A stretch of DNA of 33,325 bases from Bacteroidota bacterium (GTDB taxonomy: Bacteria; Bacteroidota; Bacteroidia; Bacteroidales; GCA-2748055): positions 1-33,325 of the forward strand of contig PDRI01000033.1 in assembly GCA_002748055.1 (NCBI GenBank), given 5' to 3'. The position numbers and the translations under genes were made by a program. The notes beneath the pieces were generated by a model, which was given only the letters and a program-made list of their open reading frames with translations, had not been told where the DNA came from and searched no databases. The stretch's first letter is position 1. Each line of letters begins with the position of its first letter. This document shows, in pieces, positions 15,865 to 25,056 of the stretch.

Positions 15865-18573
15865 TTATCTCAGGTTGGCCTGCGCTGCAGCCAGACGTGC
15901 GATGGGCACGCGGAAGGGCGAACAACTAACGTAGTTCATTCCAACGCGGTGGCAGAATTCAACTGAATCGGGATCTCCTCCGTGCTCACCACAGATACCT
16001 ACTTTCAGGTCGGCCCTGGAGGAACGGCCCTTGGCAGTACCCATTTCTACCAGCTGGCCAATGCCTTCCTGGTCGAGGGTCTGGAAAGGATCATTTTTCA
16101 GGATGCCTTTCTCAATGTAAATGGGCAGAAACTTGCCTGCATCATCACGGCTGTAACCAAAGCCCATCTGGGTCAGGTCGTTCGTACCGAATGAGAAGAA
16201 CTCAGCTTCCTTTGCAATCAGATCGGCAGTAAGGGCTGCACGAGGAATCTCAATCATGGTACCTACAAGGAAGTCGCATTTCGCACCTTTCTCGTCGAAT
16301 ACCTTCTCGGCCGTAGCACGAATGATTTGCTCCTGCATCTTGAATTCCTTGAGTGTACCAATCAGCGGAACCATAATCTCGGGACGTGCATCAACACCTT
16401 TTTGCTTCAGATTAACTGCAGCTTCGATGATGGCGCGGGCCTGCATTTCGGTAATCTCGGGATAGGTATTGCCCAGACGGCAACCGCGGTGTCCAAGCAT
16501 GGGGTTGAACTCGTGAAGGTCTTCCACCAGGTTCTTAATGTCCTGAACACTCACGCCCATTTCGTCGGCCATAATCTTCTGGTTGGCATCATCATGGGGA
16601 ACAAATTCGTGAAGTGGCGGGTCGAGCAGACGAATGGTTACTCCATAGCCTTCCATCGCTTCGAAGATTCCTTCAAAGTCCTCACGCTGGTAGGGCAACA
16701 GCTTATCAAGCGCCTTGCGACGGTCTTCCTCATTGGTAGCCAGAATCATTTCGCGCATGGCCTTGATCCTGTCACCTTCGAAGAACATGTGCTCGGTACG
16801 TGTCAGACCAATCCCCTTGGCACCGAAGTCGCGGGCCACCTTCGCATCGTGCGGAGTGTCGGCGTTGGTACGAACATGCATCCTGGTGTGCTTCTCAGCA
16901 AGCTCGAGAATGGCACCAAAGTCACCACTCAGCTCGGGATTGATGGTAGCTACCTGCCCCTCGAGTACATTACCGGTAGAACCATTCAGGGAAATCCAGT
17001 CACCCTCTTTGAAGGTCTTACCCGCCGCACTCATCGTACGGGCTTTGTAATCAATCTTGACATCACCGGCTCCGGATACACAGCACTTACCCATTCCACG
17101 GGCTACGACAGCAGCGTGGGAAGTCATCCCTCCGCGTGCAGTCAGAATACCCTTGGCAATGTTCATTCCCTCAAGGTCTTCGGGTGAAGTCTCGATACGA
17201 ACGAGGATGGACTCGGGGTACTTAGCAGCCTCATCGGCAAAGAATACAATCTGGCCGGTAGCGGCACCCGGAGAAGCGGGAAGTCCCTGGGCCAAAACGG
17301 TGGCCTGCGCCAGTGCGTCCTTCTCAAATACGGGGTGAAGCAGTTCATCGAGCTTGGCAGGCTCCTGACGCAGCAGGGCTGTCTTCTCATCGATTTTTCC
17401 GTCACGGAGCATATCCATGGCAATCTTTACCATGGCCGCACCGGTACGCTTACCGTTACGGGTTTGCAGCAGCCAGAGTTTACCTTCCTGAATGGTGAAT
17501 TCCAGGTCCTGCATGTCTGCGAAATAGTCCTCAAGCTTCTGCTCGGTGGCATGCAATTCGGCATAAACCTCGGGCATTTTCTCTTCCAGTGAAGGGTATT
17601 TGGCAGCGCGGTCGGCTTCACTCACCTTGGCCAGCTTGGCCCAGCGCAGCGAACCCTCCTTGGTGATTTGCTGTGGTGTACGAACACCGGCAACTACATC
17701 TTCGCCCTGGGCATCGATCAGGTACTCACCATTGAAAATGTCTTCACCGGTACCGGCGTCACGGGTAAAGGCCACACCCGTTCCGGATGTCTCGCCCATG
17801 TTGCCATAAACCATCGCCTGAACGTTAACTGCAGTTCCCCATTCCTCGGGAATCTGGTTCAGCTGGCGATAATAGATCGCACGGTCGGTATTCCAGCTGT
17901 CAAATACGGCCATAACAGCACCCCAGAGCTGCTCCCAGGGATCGGTCGGGAAATCATGACCGGTCTGCTTCTTAACGGCTGCCTTGAACTTAACGACAAG
18001 TTCCTTCAGGTCTTCAACAGTCAGCTCATTGTCATTCGATACACCACGAGCCTCCTTGACTTCGTCCAGAATTTCCTCAAAGGGATCAATGTCTTCCTTC
18101 GATTCGGGCTTCATTCCCAACACTACATCACCGTACATCTGTACGAAACGACGGTAGCTGTCCCAGGCAAATTTTTCATTACCGGTCTTATTGATCAGGC
18201 CCTCAACAGCATTCTCGTTCATCCCCAGGTTGAGGACAGTGTCCATCATACCGGGCATGGAGACACGGGCACCAGAACGTACAGAAACCAGGCAGGGGTT
18301 TTCGTTGCTCCCAAAACCTGTTCCCATAATGTCTTCGATATTCTTCACAGCGGCCTTAACCTCTGCCTTGATCAGTTCAACCACCTTGTCTTTGCCAAGT
18401 TGATTGTATTCGGTACACACTTCAGTGGTGATTGTGAAACCGGGGGGAACGGGGACGCCAATCAGGTTCATCTCCGCAAGGTTGGCACCTTTTCCACCCA
18501 GCAGGTTTCTCATATCGGCTTTACCTTCGGCTTTCTTGTCACCAAAGGTGTAAACACGTTTTACGTCTGACAT
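15865..18573 (-). CDS. ppdK: Pyruvate, phosphate dikinase
   Basis: PPDK interconverts pyruvate + ATP + Pi and PEP + AMP + PPi, allowing gluconeogenesis or PPi-linked glycolysis in the cytosol. The 902-residue length is normal. In order: N-terminal ATP-grasp domain (LLGGKGANLAEM near residue 24, VSVRSGARVSMPGMMDT near 97), swivelling phosphohistidine domain with GGMTSHAAVVARG and the phospho-acceptor His486, and the C-terminal PEP/pyruvate TIM barrel with SFGTNDLTQMGFGYSRDD and the catalytic cysteine in VGICGEHGGDP. The start ATG at 18573 gives MSDVKRVYTFGDK, typical for Bacteroidota. It appears monocistronic, with its own terminator. No PPDK regulatory protein gene lies nearby. Confidence 0.98.
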   Translation of the reverse strand: MSDVKRVYTFGDKKAEGKADMRNLLGGKGANLAEMNLIGVPVPPGFTITTEVCTEYNQLGKDKVVELIKAEVKAAVKNIEDIMGTGFGSNENPCLVSVRSGARVSMPGMMDTVLNLGMNENAVEGLINKTGNEKFAWDSYRRFVQMYGDVVLGMKPESKEDIDPFEEILDEVKEARGVSNDNELTVEDLKELVVKFKAAVKKQTGHDFPTDPWEQLWGAVMAVFDSWNTDRAIYYRQLNQIPEEWGTAVNVQAMVYGNMGETSGTGVAFTRDAGTGEDIFNGEYLIDAQGEDVVAGVRTPQQITKEGSLRWAKLAKVSEADRAAKYPSLEEKMPEVYAELHATEQKLEDYFADMQDLEFTIQEGKLWLLQTRNGKRTGAAMVKIAMDMLRDGKIDEKTALLRQEPAKLDELLHPVFEKDALAQATVLAQGLPASPGAATGQIVFFADEAAKYPESILVRIETSPEDLEGMNIAKGILTARGGMTSHAAVVARGMGKCCVSGAGDVKIDYKARTMSAAGKTFKEGDWISLNGSTGNVLEGQVATINPELSGDFGAILELAEKHTRMHVRTNADTPHDAKVARDFGAKGIGLTRTEHMFFEGDRIKAMREMILATNEEDRRKALDKLLPYQREDFEGIFEAMEGYGVTIRLLDPPLHEFVPHDDANQKIMADEMGVSVQDIKNLVEDLHEFNPMLGHRGCRLGNTYPEITEMQARAIIEAAVNLKQKGVDARPEIMVPLIGTLKEFKMQEQIIRATAEKVFDEKGAKCDFLVGTMIEIPRAALTADLIAKEAEFFSFGTNDLTQMGFGYSRDDAGKFLPIYIEKGILKNDPFQTLDQEGIGQLVEMGTAKGRSSRADLKVGICGEHGGDPDSVEFCHRVGMNYVSCSPFRVPIARLAAAQANLR

Positions 18574-18637
18574 TGGAAATTGTTTTAATGATTAAAAATG
18601 AATACTCTGTGCTAGTTACCCTAGAATTTTTAAGACA

Positions 18638-18645
18638 CAAATGTA
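18638..18645 (-). promoter_or_regulatory. Candidate ppdK -7 element
   Basis: On the minus strand this reads TACATTTG, an exact TAnnTTTG match about 65 nt before the ppdK ATG. A TTTG lies 15 bp upstream (18661-18664), shorter than the usual 19-20 bp spacing. Confidence 0.45.
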
Positions 18646-18741
18646 CCAAAAAAAACGATACAAAAGCCATCCGCTTCCGGTCAATTCGGGGACCCGATTC
18701 ACCCCCGTCCGAAGCCTCTGTATTTTACCCGTATTCGGGCC

Positions 18742-18778
18742 AAAAAACCGACTAATCCGGCATTGAATCCGGCTAGTC
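18742..18778 (-). terminator. Terminator overlapping the fucosidase stop codon
   Basis: On the minus strand a hairpin runs from 18778 to 18750: GACTAGCCGG pairs with CCGGATTAGTC (one bulged A, one G-U pair) around an 8-nt loop, and is followed by GGTTTTTTGG. The TAG stop of the fucosidase gene (18773-18775) is part of the ascending stem. Confidence 0.75.
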
Positions 18779-20101
18779 TTTCAGGGTCAAAACAATGATC
18801 GTATCAATCCCCTTCATTCTTTCCTTCGGCACATTGATCAGAATTCCCCTTTTGCTCTTCATCCATTCGACCTTCGCCCCGTCGGAGAAATAAACGGCTT
18901 TAGCAATCCCGGGCTGGTAGTCCGGAATAAGGATCTCCCCACCTTCATGGTCGAGCACATGCACATACAGGGTGTTGGCTTTGGAGGTGATGGCTCCCCA
19001 TTCCTGCGGCTTTACAGGGCCCCGGCGTGTCCCGTAGATGCTCTCCCCATTCACTTCCAGCCATTTACCAATGGCCATCAGGGTATCTACATTCTCGGGC
19101 TGTATCCTCCCGTTGGGCATGGGCCCCGTATTCAGGAGAAAGTTTGCGCCGAACCCGGCGGCTCTGACCATGGTGCTGACCAGCCTGTCAACCGATTTGT
19201 AGTTTTGATCGACAAGGTTGAAGCCCCAGGATCCGTTCATCGTTTCGCACATCTCCAGGGGCACCTTGTCGGAAATCCCGGTGTTGTTGAAACCCATCGA
19301 GTTCTCGCCAGGCAAATCACGTTCAAACATCATGAAGTCCTCGCCGGGATAAGGCATTTTATGGTGATTGCTCCCAATGAGGGTTCCGGGCTGGAGTTTG
19401 TGGATGAGGGCATAGGTTTCGCCCAGTCGCCATTCTGCATCCGGCTTGTCCCACATACCGTCGAACCAGATGCCACCAATCTCACCATATTGGGTCAGCA
19501 ACTCGGTAAGCTGGGTATTCATATAGTCGATGTACTTGTTCATATCTCCTTCCTGCGAACGCCCGGGGATAGCAGTGCCTGTACGGCCATGGGGGAAGTA
19601 TTCGGGATGGTGCCAGTCGAGCTGAGAGTGATAAAAGAAGAGTTTAATCCCCTGCCTGTCGCATTCCTCCTTCAGCATCCCAATTACGTCCTTCCCGTAA
19701 GGAGTGGCATCCACGATATTGTAATCGCTTACCCTGGAGTCGTACATCGCAAAGCCATCATGATGTTTCGTGGTGATCGTGATATACTTCATGCCTGCCT
19801 TTTTTACCATGCTCACCCAGGCTGCGGGATCAAAGTCCTGCGGATTAAAAAAGCCCGGAAGCTTCTCGTACTGGACAATGGGGATGTTCTTATTGTTCAT
19901 GATCCATTCGGCAATGCCACGATCGCCGCCGCCACCCAGTTGGGAATACAGCCCCCAGTGAATAAAGAGGCCGTATTTGGCATCCTGGAACCATTCCCGG
20001 TTCTCCAGATTCTCTTTAGTGGGGACATACCCCTCCTGTGCCTCGAGTTGAAGTGAAAGGCCGGCCAGGGCAAATACAAAACACAATACCGTTTTCTTCA
20101 T
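18773..20101 (-). CDS. GH29 alpha-L-fucosidase, exported
   Basis: Retaining alpha-L-fucosidase that removes terminal fucose from glycans. The 442-residue protein begins with a signal peptide (KKTVLCFVFALAGLSLQLEA, cleavage near residue 21, then Q), so it acts in the periplasm or outside. The catalytic domain is recognised by DAKYGLFIHWGLYSQ near residue 40, TITTKHHDGFAMYDS near 108, and GGIWFDGMWDKP near 209, where Asp214 fits the GH29 nucleophile. A short beta-rich domain follows from about 350. There is no cysteine after the signal peptide, so it is not an obvious lipoprotein. It lies downstream of the NagX-like gene on the same strand, 338 bp away, and no SusCD pair is in view. Confidence 0.95.
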   Translation of the reverse strand: MKKTVLCFVFALAGLSLQLEAQEGYVPTKENLENREWFQDAKYGLFIHWGLYSQLGGGGDRGIAEWIMNNKNIPIVQYEKLPGFFNPQDFDPAAWVSMVKKAGMKYITITTKHHDGFAMYDSRVSDYNIVDATPYGKDVIGMLKEECDRQGIKLFFYHSQLDWHHPEYFPHGRTGTAIPGRSQEGDMNKYIDYMNTQLTELLTQYGEIGGIWFDGMWDKPDAEWRLGETYALIHKLQPGTLIGSNHHKMPYPGEDFMMFERDLPGENSMGFNNTGISDKVPLEMCETMNGSWGFNLVDQNYKSVDRLVSTMVRAAGFGANFLLNTGPMPNGRIQPENVDTLMAIGKWLEVNGESIYGTRRGPVKPQEWGAITSKANTLYVHVLDHEGGEILIPDYQPGIAKAVYFSDGAKVEWMKSKRGILINVPKERMKGIDTIIVLTLKD

Positions 20102-20439
20102 CTTTTCTATCCTTTTAGAATTCTACTTTGACAGATGAGCAAAATGCGAATAAGCCCGTGAAAACCAGTTATTGTCAGGGGCATCAAAAAGCAAAGCTCG
20201 CAATTCTGGCTGTGTGGTCAACACAGCTTAAAAATACAAAAGAATATGAAAAAACACGAAGCCTTCCCGAACCGCAAACAGGCCCATATCCGAGTGATTA
20301 TCAATAGATATAAAAATAAGACGCGTTCATTTCCCAAGGGAGCGGGACAATACAAGCGGGAAATTCCGAGCCACCGGTCATAGCCTGAACCGGTCTGTAA
20401 AAAACTGTCAACCTCCCGTATTTTTAGTGCCAGCAGGTG
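20102..20439. other. 338-bp gap between the NagX-like gene and the fucosidase gene
   Basis: No coding frame is convincing here. It contains a hairpin (GCTGTGT at 20209-20215, ACACAGC at 20221-20227, 5-nt loop) and two copies of the palindrome ACCGGT (20373-20378 and 20389-20394) that can pair with each other. No TAnnTTTG element matching the consensus was found for the fucosidase gene. The gap is long enough for an independent promoter and leader. Confidence 0.5.
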
Positions 20440-21543
20440 CTATATCTTGATGAACCAGCGCTTTTTATACATTATCCATGCGATCAGCCAAAAAAGCAGC
20501 CCCAGATGCAGGGCAAACAGCAGCGAACCTATCATATTTCCTGCAAGAGGGACGAACAATTGTGTATAGATCCACTGATTCAGCGGGATTTTTCCAATAC
20601 CTTCCACAGGGACCTCAATGCGGCCCAACAGCCTGGCCCAAAAATCTGCCAGGACGTAAATAAACAAAGGGTTCATCCCATAAGCCAGGAGTGGTTTTGT
20701 CCATTTTTTGCACCCCCTGATATCGATGAACCAATAGAAAAAGGACAGAAGGACCATGGCCCATCCTGTGGTATAAAGTACGAATGAACTGCTCCACAAG
20801 AGTTTATTGATGGGAAACAGGATTCCAAATAGTTTCCCGCCGATTATTGCCAGTACACCATACAACAGAAGCTTTCCTGGCATCTTAGCTTTATTCTTTT
20901 CGTTTTCAATCAATTGTCCGCATAGGTAACCAAATAAAACATGGGCAACCGAAGGGATGGTACTAAACAGCCCGCTCATATCAAACCTAATCCCTAAATA
21001 CATGGGCAAGTGATTTTCCCCCAACAAAAAGGTATCAAAAGTCCTTACAAAATTGCCTTCCAGCGAAAACGGATCCCCTTTTCCCAGAAGGGCCAATGCG
21101 GCCCAGTAAGCAAGGAGAATCATTACAACTCCTGCTTTTATATACACTGTGCGGAATACCAGAACCATAAACGATGCTATGCCATAGGCAAGGGCAATAC
21201 GTGGCAAGACACCCATTATCCGAACACTGCTTAGCGGAGCACCGTGCAAAGCATAAAGATTAATGGCCGTGCCGATCAGAAAGATTAGGAGTGTGCGGCG
21301 TATTACTTTCAGGCTTACATCCCAGTTAATCGAATTGTTGTACTTCTTAAAAGAATACCACATGGCCACTCCCATGATGAACAAAAAAAAGGGAAAGATC
21401 ATATCGGTAGGGGTACAGCCGTGCCATGCCGCATGACGCAAAGGAGGATATACATAGTCCCAACTGCCCGGATTGTTTACAATAAGCATCAGGAGGATGG
21501 TCAATCCCCTGAATGCATCCAATGAAACCAGTCTTTTTCCCAT
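20440..21543 (-). CDS. NagX/HGSNAT-like membrane acyltransferase
   Basis: A 367-residue polytopic membrane protein of the DUF5009 / heparan-alpha-glucosaminide N-acetyltransferase-like family, members of which are thought to move acetyl groups from acetyl-CoA across the membrane onto sugars. Seen: KRLVSLDAFRGLTILLM at the start, HAAWHGCTPTDMIFPFFLF near residue 37 with the conserved histidines and aspartate, and about ten hydrophobic helices; the loop GCKKWTKPLLAYGMNPLFIY is also typical. Homologues are often in glycan-degradation loci, labelled NagX when beside N-acetylglucosamine genes. Here it follows the kinase gene by 71 bp on the same strand, and may be its distal co-transcribed neighbour. 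Substrate unknown. Confidence 0.88.
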   Translation of the reverse strand: MGKRLVSLDAFRGLTILLMLIVNNPGSWDYVYPPLRHAAWHGCTPTDMIFPFFLFIMGVAMWYSFKKYNNSINWDVSLKVIRRTLLIFLIGTAINLYALHGAPLSSVRIMGVLPRIALAYGIASFMVLVFRTVYIKAGVVMILLAYWAALALLGKGDPFSLEGNFVRTFDTFLLGENHLPMYLGIRFDMSGLFSTIPSVAHVLFGYLCGQLIENEKNKAKMPGKLLLYGVLAIIGGKLFGILFPINKLLWSSSFVLYTTGWAMVLLSFFYWFIDIRGCKKWTKPLLAYGMNPLFIYVLADFWARLLGRIEVPVEGIGKIPLNQWIYTQLFVPLAGNMIGSLLFALHLGLLFWLIAWIMYKKRWFIKI

Positions 21544-21614
21544 TTTATACTGAATTTGATGCTTGCAACTGCGCCTTTTCCTTTAGCTAGCCGATCAATC
21601 TTATTCTCGTTATT

Positions 21615-23087
21615 TCAGCTTTCGTTTGAATGTAGTTTCAACCTAAGAAAGTGTTCGAAGCGTGCCTGGTTCTGGCTGTCATCCTTCCCGGGCAGGTATG
21701 TTTTGAGCTTGCACGACTGCCTGACCAGCTGCCGGCCGGTCTCCAGCGAATCGATCCGGCCCATTGCTATGCCCTGAATAAGCATGTTTCCAAGGGCAGC
21801 CCCTTCTACCGGGCCTGACACCACCTTTCGCCGGCAAATGGTGGCGATACGCTGGTTCAGGTAATCGGACTGGCTGCCACCTCCGATCAGGTGCAAGTGC
21901 CTTACGGGCTTTCCACTCAGCCGCTCCAGTTCCTCCACATGATAGCGAAAGGAAAAGCAAAGACTGTCGTAGGCACAACAGAGATAAGCCCCAAAACGCT
22001 CGGGGATCGATTGTCCGCTTTGTTCGAAATAAGCATCAAAAGCGGCCTTCATATCGTCGGGATTGTAAAAAAGGGCTGCATCGGGATCAATGACCTGCCC
22101 AACATGGCCCGCCTCAAGGGTCATCGCTTCCATCTCACTGAAGGAGGTGCTATCGGGAAGCGCTTTCTTTAAGCCCCGAAGCAACCAGAGCCCCACGATA
22201 TTCTTCAGTATGCGATAGCTGTTGCCATAGCCCCGCTCATTGGTCAAACCGAGCTCCAGGGCCTCCTTGCTCAGCAGGGGTGTATCCGACTCTATCCCCA
22301 CAATACACCAGGTTCCTGTCGAAATATAAGCAAAATCAGGTGTTTCGACCGGAATGGCGGCCACCGCGCAAGCCGTATCATGCCCGCATACAGCAACCCC
22401 TTCCATCTTTGTCTCCCGGACTTCGGGAAGAACGACAGGGCCAAGCCGGGTCCCGGCATCCACCACCTCCCCAAGTTTAGCCGGATCCAGATTCAGGTGG
22501 CCCAGAATTGCTTCATCCCATTGCCTCCCCAGAACACCCAGCATCTGGGAAGTCGATGAACTACTTAATTCGTTGGCTACCTTTCCCGTAAGCAGGTAAT
22601 TGATGTAAGCGGGTATGAACAGAAGGGAAGCACTTGCATCCAAAAGCCCCGACCCCTTCAGTGACAAGAGCTGAAAAAGGGTGTTAAACACATAGAAATT
22701 GATGCCGCTGCGCGCATAGGTTTCAGCATCGCCCATCATCGTTCTCCATTGGTCCATCATGCCCTCTGTGCGGCTGTCCCTGTAGGCAACTGGCAGCTCA
22801 AGCAGCTTTCCCTCTTCGTCGAGCATCACAAAATCGACACCCCAGGAATCGACCCCGATGCTTTCAGGTGCATCTTCTGCCAGGGCTATGGCCCTGGCAA
22901 TGCCCTTTCGAATTTCTGCAAAGATTCGTTCAATATCCCAGCGCTCATGCCCGTCTATTTCCACAGTCTCGTTGGAAATCCGGTAGGCCTCCTCACAGGA
23001 GAGCTTCCCGCCATCGAGGGTTCCGAGCATAAGGCGTATGCTTCCAGCCCCCATATCCACGGCAATGCATGTAAAACGATCGCTCAT
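21615..23087 (-). CDS. FGGY-family sugar kinase, rhamnulokinase-like
   Basis: ATP-dependent kinase of a ketose or polyol. The 490-residue protein has the two actin-like FGGY domains: ATP-phosphate motif VDMGAGSIRLM near residue 10, GVDSWGVDFVMLD near 78, CGHDTACAVAAIP near 234 with Asp237 in the position of the catalytic base of E. coli RhaB, YISTGTWCIVG near 254, and the C-terminal HLIGGGSQSDYLNQ ATP site. Overall it is closest to rhamnulokinases, but the operon has no rhamnose isomerase or aldolase, so L-rhamnulose is not assured; fuculose, xylulose or another ketose is possible. It is the last gene of the seven-gene operon, 19 bp after the dehydrogenase gene. Confidence 0.9.
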   Translation of the reverse strand: MSDRFTCIAVDMGAGSIRLMLGTLDGGKLSCEEAYRISNETVEIDGHERWDIERIFAEIRKGIARAIALAEDAPESIGVDSWGVDFVMLDEEGKLLELPVAYRDSRTEGMMDQWRTMMGDAETYARSGINFYVFNTLFQLLSLKGSGLLDASASLLFIPAYINYLLTGKVANELSSSSTSQMLGVLGRQWDEAILGHLNLDPAKLGEVVDAGTRLGPVVLPEVRETKMEGVAVCGHDTACAVAAIPVETPDFAYISTGTWCIVGIESDTPLLSKEALELGLTNERGYGNSYRILKNIVGLWLLRGLKKALPDSTSFSEMEAMTLEAGHVGQVIDPDAALFYNPDDMKAAFDAYFEQSGQSIPERFGAYLCCAYDSLCFSFRYHVEELERLSGKPVRHLHLIGGGSQSDYLNQRIATICRRKVVSGPVEGAALGNMLIQGIAMGRIDSLETGRQLVRQSCKLKTYLPGKDDSQNQARFEHFLRLKLHSNES

Positions 23088-23106
23088 CTCTAGTCTGGAT
23101 AAAAAG

Positions 23107-24390
23107 CTAGTTTACTACCGGATGTTCACCATAACTCAACAACAATTCCTCTGCCTCGACCGACCATAGTCCATTGTGCCGCTCACATATCTTGGCCAGA
23201 CGGGCAAACAGGGGGTTCTTTTCACCCAGCTTCGCAAAGTCACTGATGGCTAGCAGGGGCATTTCCAAATTGGTATAAATCAGCTTCTTCCCCCCCGGCA
23301 TGTCGGGCAGGGAGAGCGTGGCTTCCGGAACAGCATTCAGTCCCCCGATATGGGTAATCAAACCCGCCGGGTCCATGCCCTTCTCCATCAAAGCGAGCGA
23401 TTCCCTGATGTCATCGGTATTCCCCCCACTGGTGCCCACAACATGCGTAAAGGCATAGTGGACCTTGTAGAAATTCAGGCGGGCACAGAAAGCGGGATCA
23501 GAAGGGCCGGCAAAGAAGTTCAGACAACCATCGAAGGCCAGCAGGGCATCGGCCTGTTCAATCAAAGGAGCCACCGGTGCAAAAACAAAGACATCGTTAT
23601 AGCCCTCCGCTCCGCTGATTTCTTTCAGGGCTTCAAGCGGATCATCCAGCTCCGCTGTATTCAGGTAGCACAGCTCGATACCCCGCTCAGAGGCCATGGC
23701 CGGGGAATAAAGGCCGGCTGCACGATCGAGCCTGTCCTGGTCGATATCGGTGACAACCATCAGGGAGGGTTTCCGATCGGGACGGCTCAGCACATAGTTA
23801 ATGGCCGCCAGGCCCATGGGGCCAACCCCGGCCAACAAGGCCAGCCTGCCTCCGTCGACAATCTCCATTTCGTGCACATAGGAGCCCGGCCGGGTGTGAT
23901 AATTCGCATGCATGGCACCGATTACACAGGAGAATGGCTCGGCCATGGAAGCCGGAAAATACCCAGGCCCTTTGTAAACCAGGAGGCAGGACTGTTCCAT
24001 CACTTCTTCGGGGATCACCACATAGCTGGCATCTCCGCCCAGGTATGGATAGGAATAGCCGGGTGCGCTGAGTATCCCCACGGGACCGTTCTCATAGTTC
24101 AGGGCCGGCTGAATGGCAAACTTGTCACCAGCCTTAAAACGGGTCTTCCAACGATCCCCTACCTCCAGGATCTCACCGGCAAACTCATGACCAATAATGA
24201 CTGGTTTCTCAGCCACATTGTCGGGAACCCGCTTATGTTCCGGTCCCTGCCTAACCGCCTTGTAAGAGGACATACAGAGGCTGTCGCAGATCACCCTGGC
24301 CAGGATCTCACCGGCCCCGATGGCCGGGAGCTCGAAGCTCTCTATACGCAGGTCGTCTTTGCCATACAGGCGGACTGCTTTTGTTTTCAT
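23107..24390 (-). CDS. Zinc-type dehydrogenase similar to L-sorbose-1-phosphate reductase (SorE)
   Basis: A 427-residue medium-chain dehydrogenase. The N-terminal half resembles the SorE group from memory: MKTKAVRLYGKDDLRIE at the start, ICDSLCMSSYKAV near residue 34 with a possible zinc cysteine, PVIIGHEFAGEILEVGD near 60, YLGGDASYVVIPEEV, and MAEPFSCVIGAMHANYH. SorE oxidises or reduces a ketose-1-phosphate / hexitol-phosphate pair with NAD(P). The dinucleotide fold follows with ALLAGVGPMGLAAINYVL. The frame is open to 24492, but the ATG at 24390 gives the family N-terminus and lies 11 bp after the HAD gene. Expected substrate: a sugar or polyol phosphate, probably linked to the adjacent kinase and SDR. 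Confidence 0.85.
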   Translation of the reverse strand: MKTKAVRLYGKDDLRIESFELPAIGAGEILARVICDSLCMSSYKAVRQGPEHKRVPDNVAEKPVIIGHEFAGEILEVGDRWKTRFKAGDKFAIQPALNYENGPVGILSAPGYSYPYLGGDASYVVIPEEVMEQSCLLVYKGPGYFPASMAEPFSCVIGAMHANYHTRPGSYVHEMEIVDGGRLALLAGVGPMGLAAINYVLSRPDRKPSLMVVTDIDQDRLDRAAGLYSPAMASERGIELCYLNTAELDDPLEALKEISGAEGYNDVFVFAPVAPLIEQADALLAFDGCLNFFAGPSDPAFCARLNFYKVHYAFTHVVGTSGGNTDDIRESLALMEKGMDPAGLITHIGGLNAVPEATLSLPDMPGGKKLIYTNLEMPLLAISDFAKLGEKNPLFARLAKICERHNGLWSVEAEELLLSYGEHPVVN

Positions 24391-24401
24391 CACAATCGTG
24401 T

Positions 24402-25052
24402 TTAACAGAGCCGATGGGGGAGCGCTGCCGGATGATCTATGAGTTGTCCCATGCCCTCTACGGCTTTCGTTTTCAAACGGCCATAGCCCCAACTCACACC
24501 GAGTGGATGCATGCCTGCTCCCAGCGCCGTAAGAACATCGTTGTCTGAATCTCCTACAAAAAGGATCTTCCCCGGATCAATGCCCCATATTTCGGCAATC
24601 TCAAGGGCAGCCTGTGGATCCGGCTTTCGTGGAATCCCCTCCCGCTGTCCGAGGATCGGTTCGAAGGGCCAGCGCGAGAGGTAATGTGCACACAAGCGGC
24701 AGGTCAGCTCGTGCGGCTTATTCGACAGAACGGCGAGTTTCAGCCCCCGGTCGGTCAGCTCGTCGAGCATCTCCGCAATTCCGTCATAAAAGCGGGTTTT
24801 GTCGGTCAGCCTGGCACCATAAATGGCCAAAAACTCCTTCACAATCGCTTCCAACTCATCTTCGGGCGTCTTTCCCCCGAGGGCCAGGTCAATGAATACG
24901 CGGGCCCCGTTTCCAATCCATCCGAGATAATCTGCGATCGTATGCGGTGAACGACCATTCCTCTCAAGCAGAACATTGGCAGCTTCAGCAATGTCTTCGA
25001 TGGTATGCAGCAGCGTACCATCCAGATCAAATATAACAGCCTTTATTTCCAT
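24402..25052 (-). CDS. HAD-superfamily phosphatase (phosphoglycolate phosphatase-like)
   Basis: A 216-residue haloacid dehalogenase-type hydrolase with a cap domain of the Gph/beta-phosphoglucomutase class. All four motifs are present: IFDLDGTLL at residue 8 (nucleophile Asp and acid/base Asp), LAVLSNKPHEL near 108, the lysine in RKPDPQAAL near 142, and FVGDSDNDVLTA near 165. Such enzymes dephosphorylate small phospho-sugars or phosphoglycolate. Start ATG 25052 follows the SDR stop by 4 bp, so co-translation is likely. In this operon it may remove phosphate from a pathway intermediate or a dead-end by-product; the exact substrate is not readable. Confidence 0.9.
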   Translation of the reverse strand: MEIKAVIFDLDGTLLHTIEDIAEAANVLLERNGRSPHTIADYLGWIGNGARVFIDLALGGKTPEDELEAIVKEFLAIYGARLTDKTRFYDGIAEMLDELTDRGLKLAVLSNKPHELTCRLCAHYLSRWPFEPILGQREGIPRKPDPQAALEIAEIWGIDPGKILFVGDSDNDVLTALGAGMHPLGVSWGYGRLKTKAVEGMGQLIDHPAALPHRLC

Positions 25053-25056
25053 AAAC

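Noticed and set aside
18947..20056. 369-residue open frame antisense to the fucosidase gene
   Set aside because: GH29 motifs and signal peptide on the minus strand are decisive.
24391..24492. N-terminal extension of the SorE-like gene to 24492
   Set aside because: The extra residues overlap the HAD gene and have no family similarity; ATG 24390 gives the standard start.
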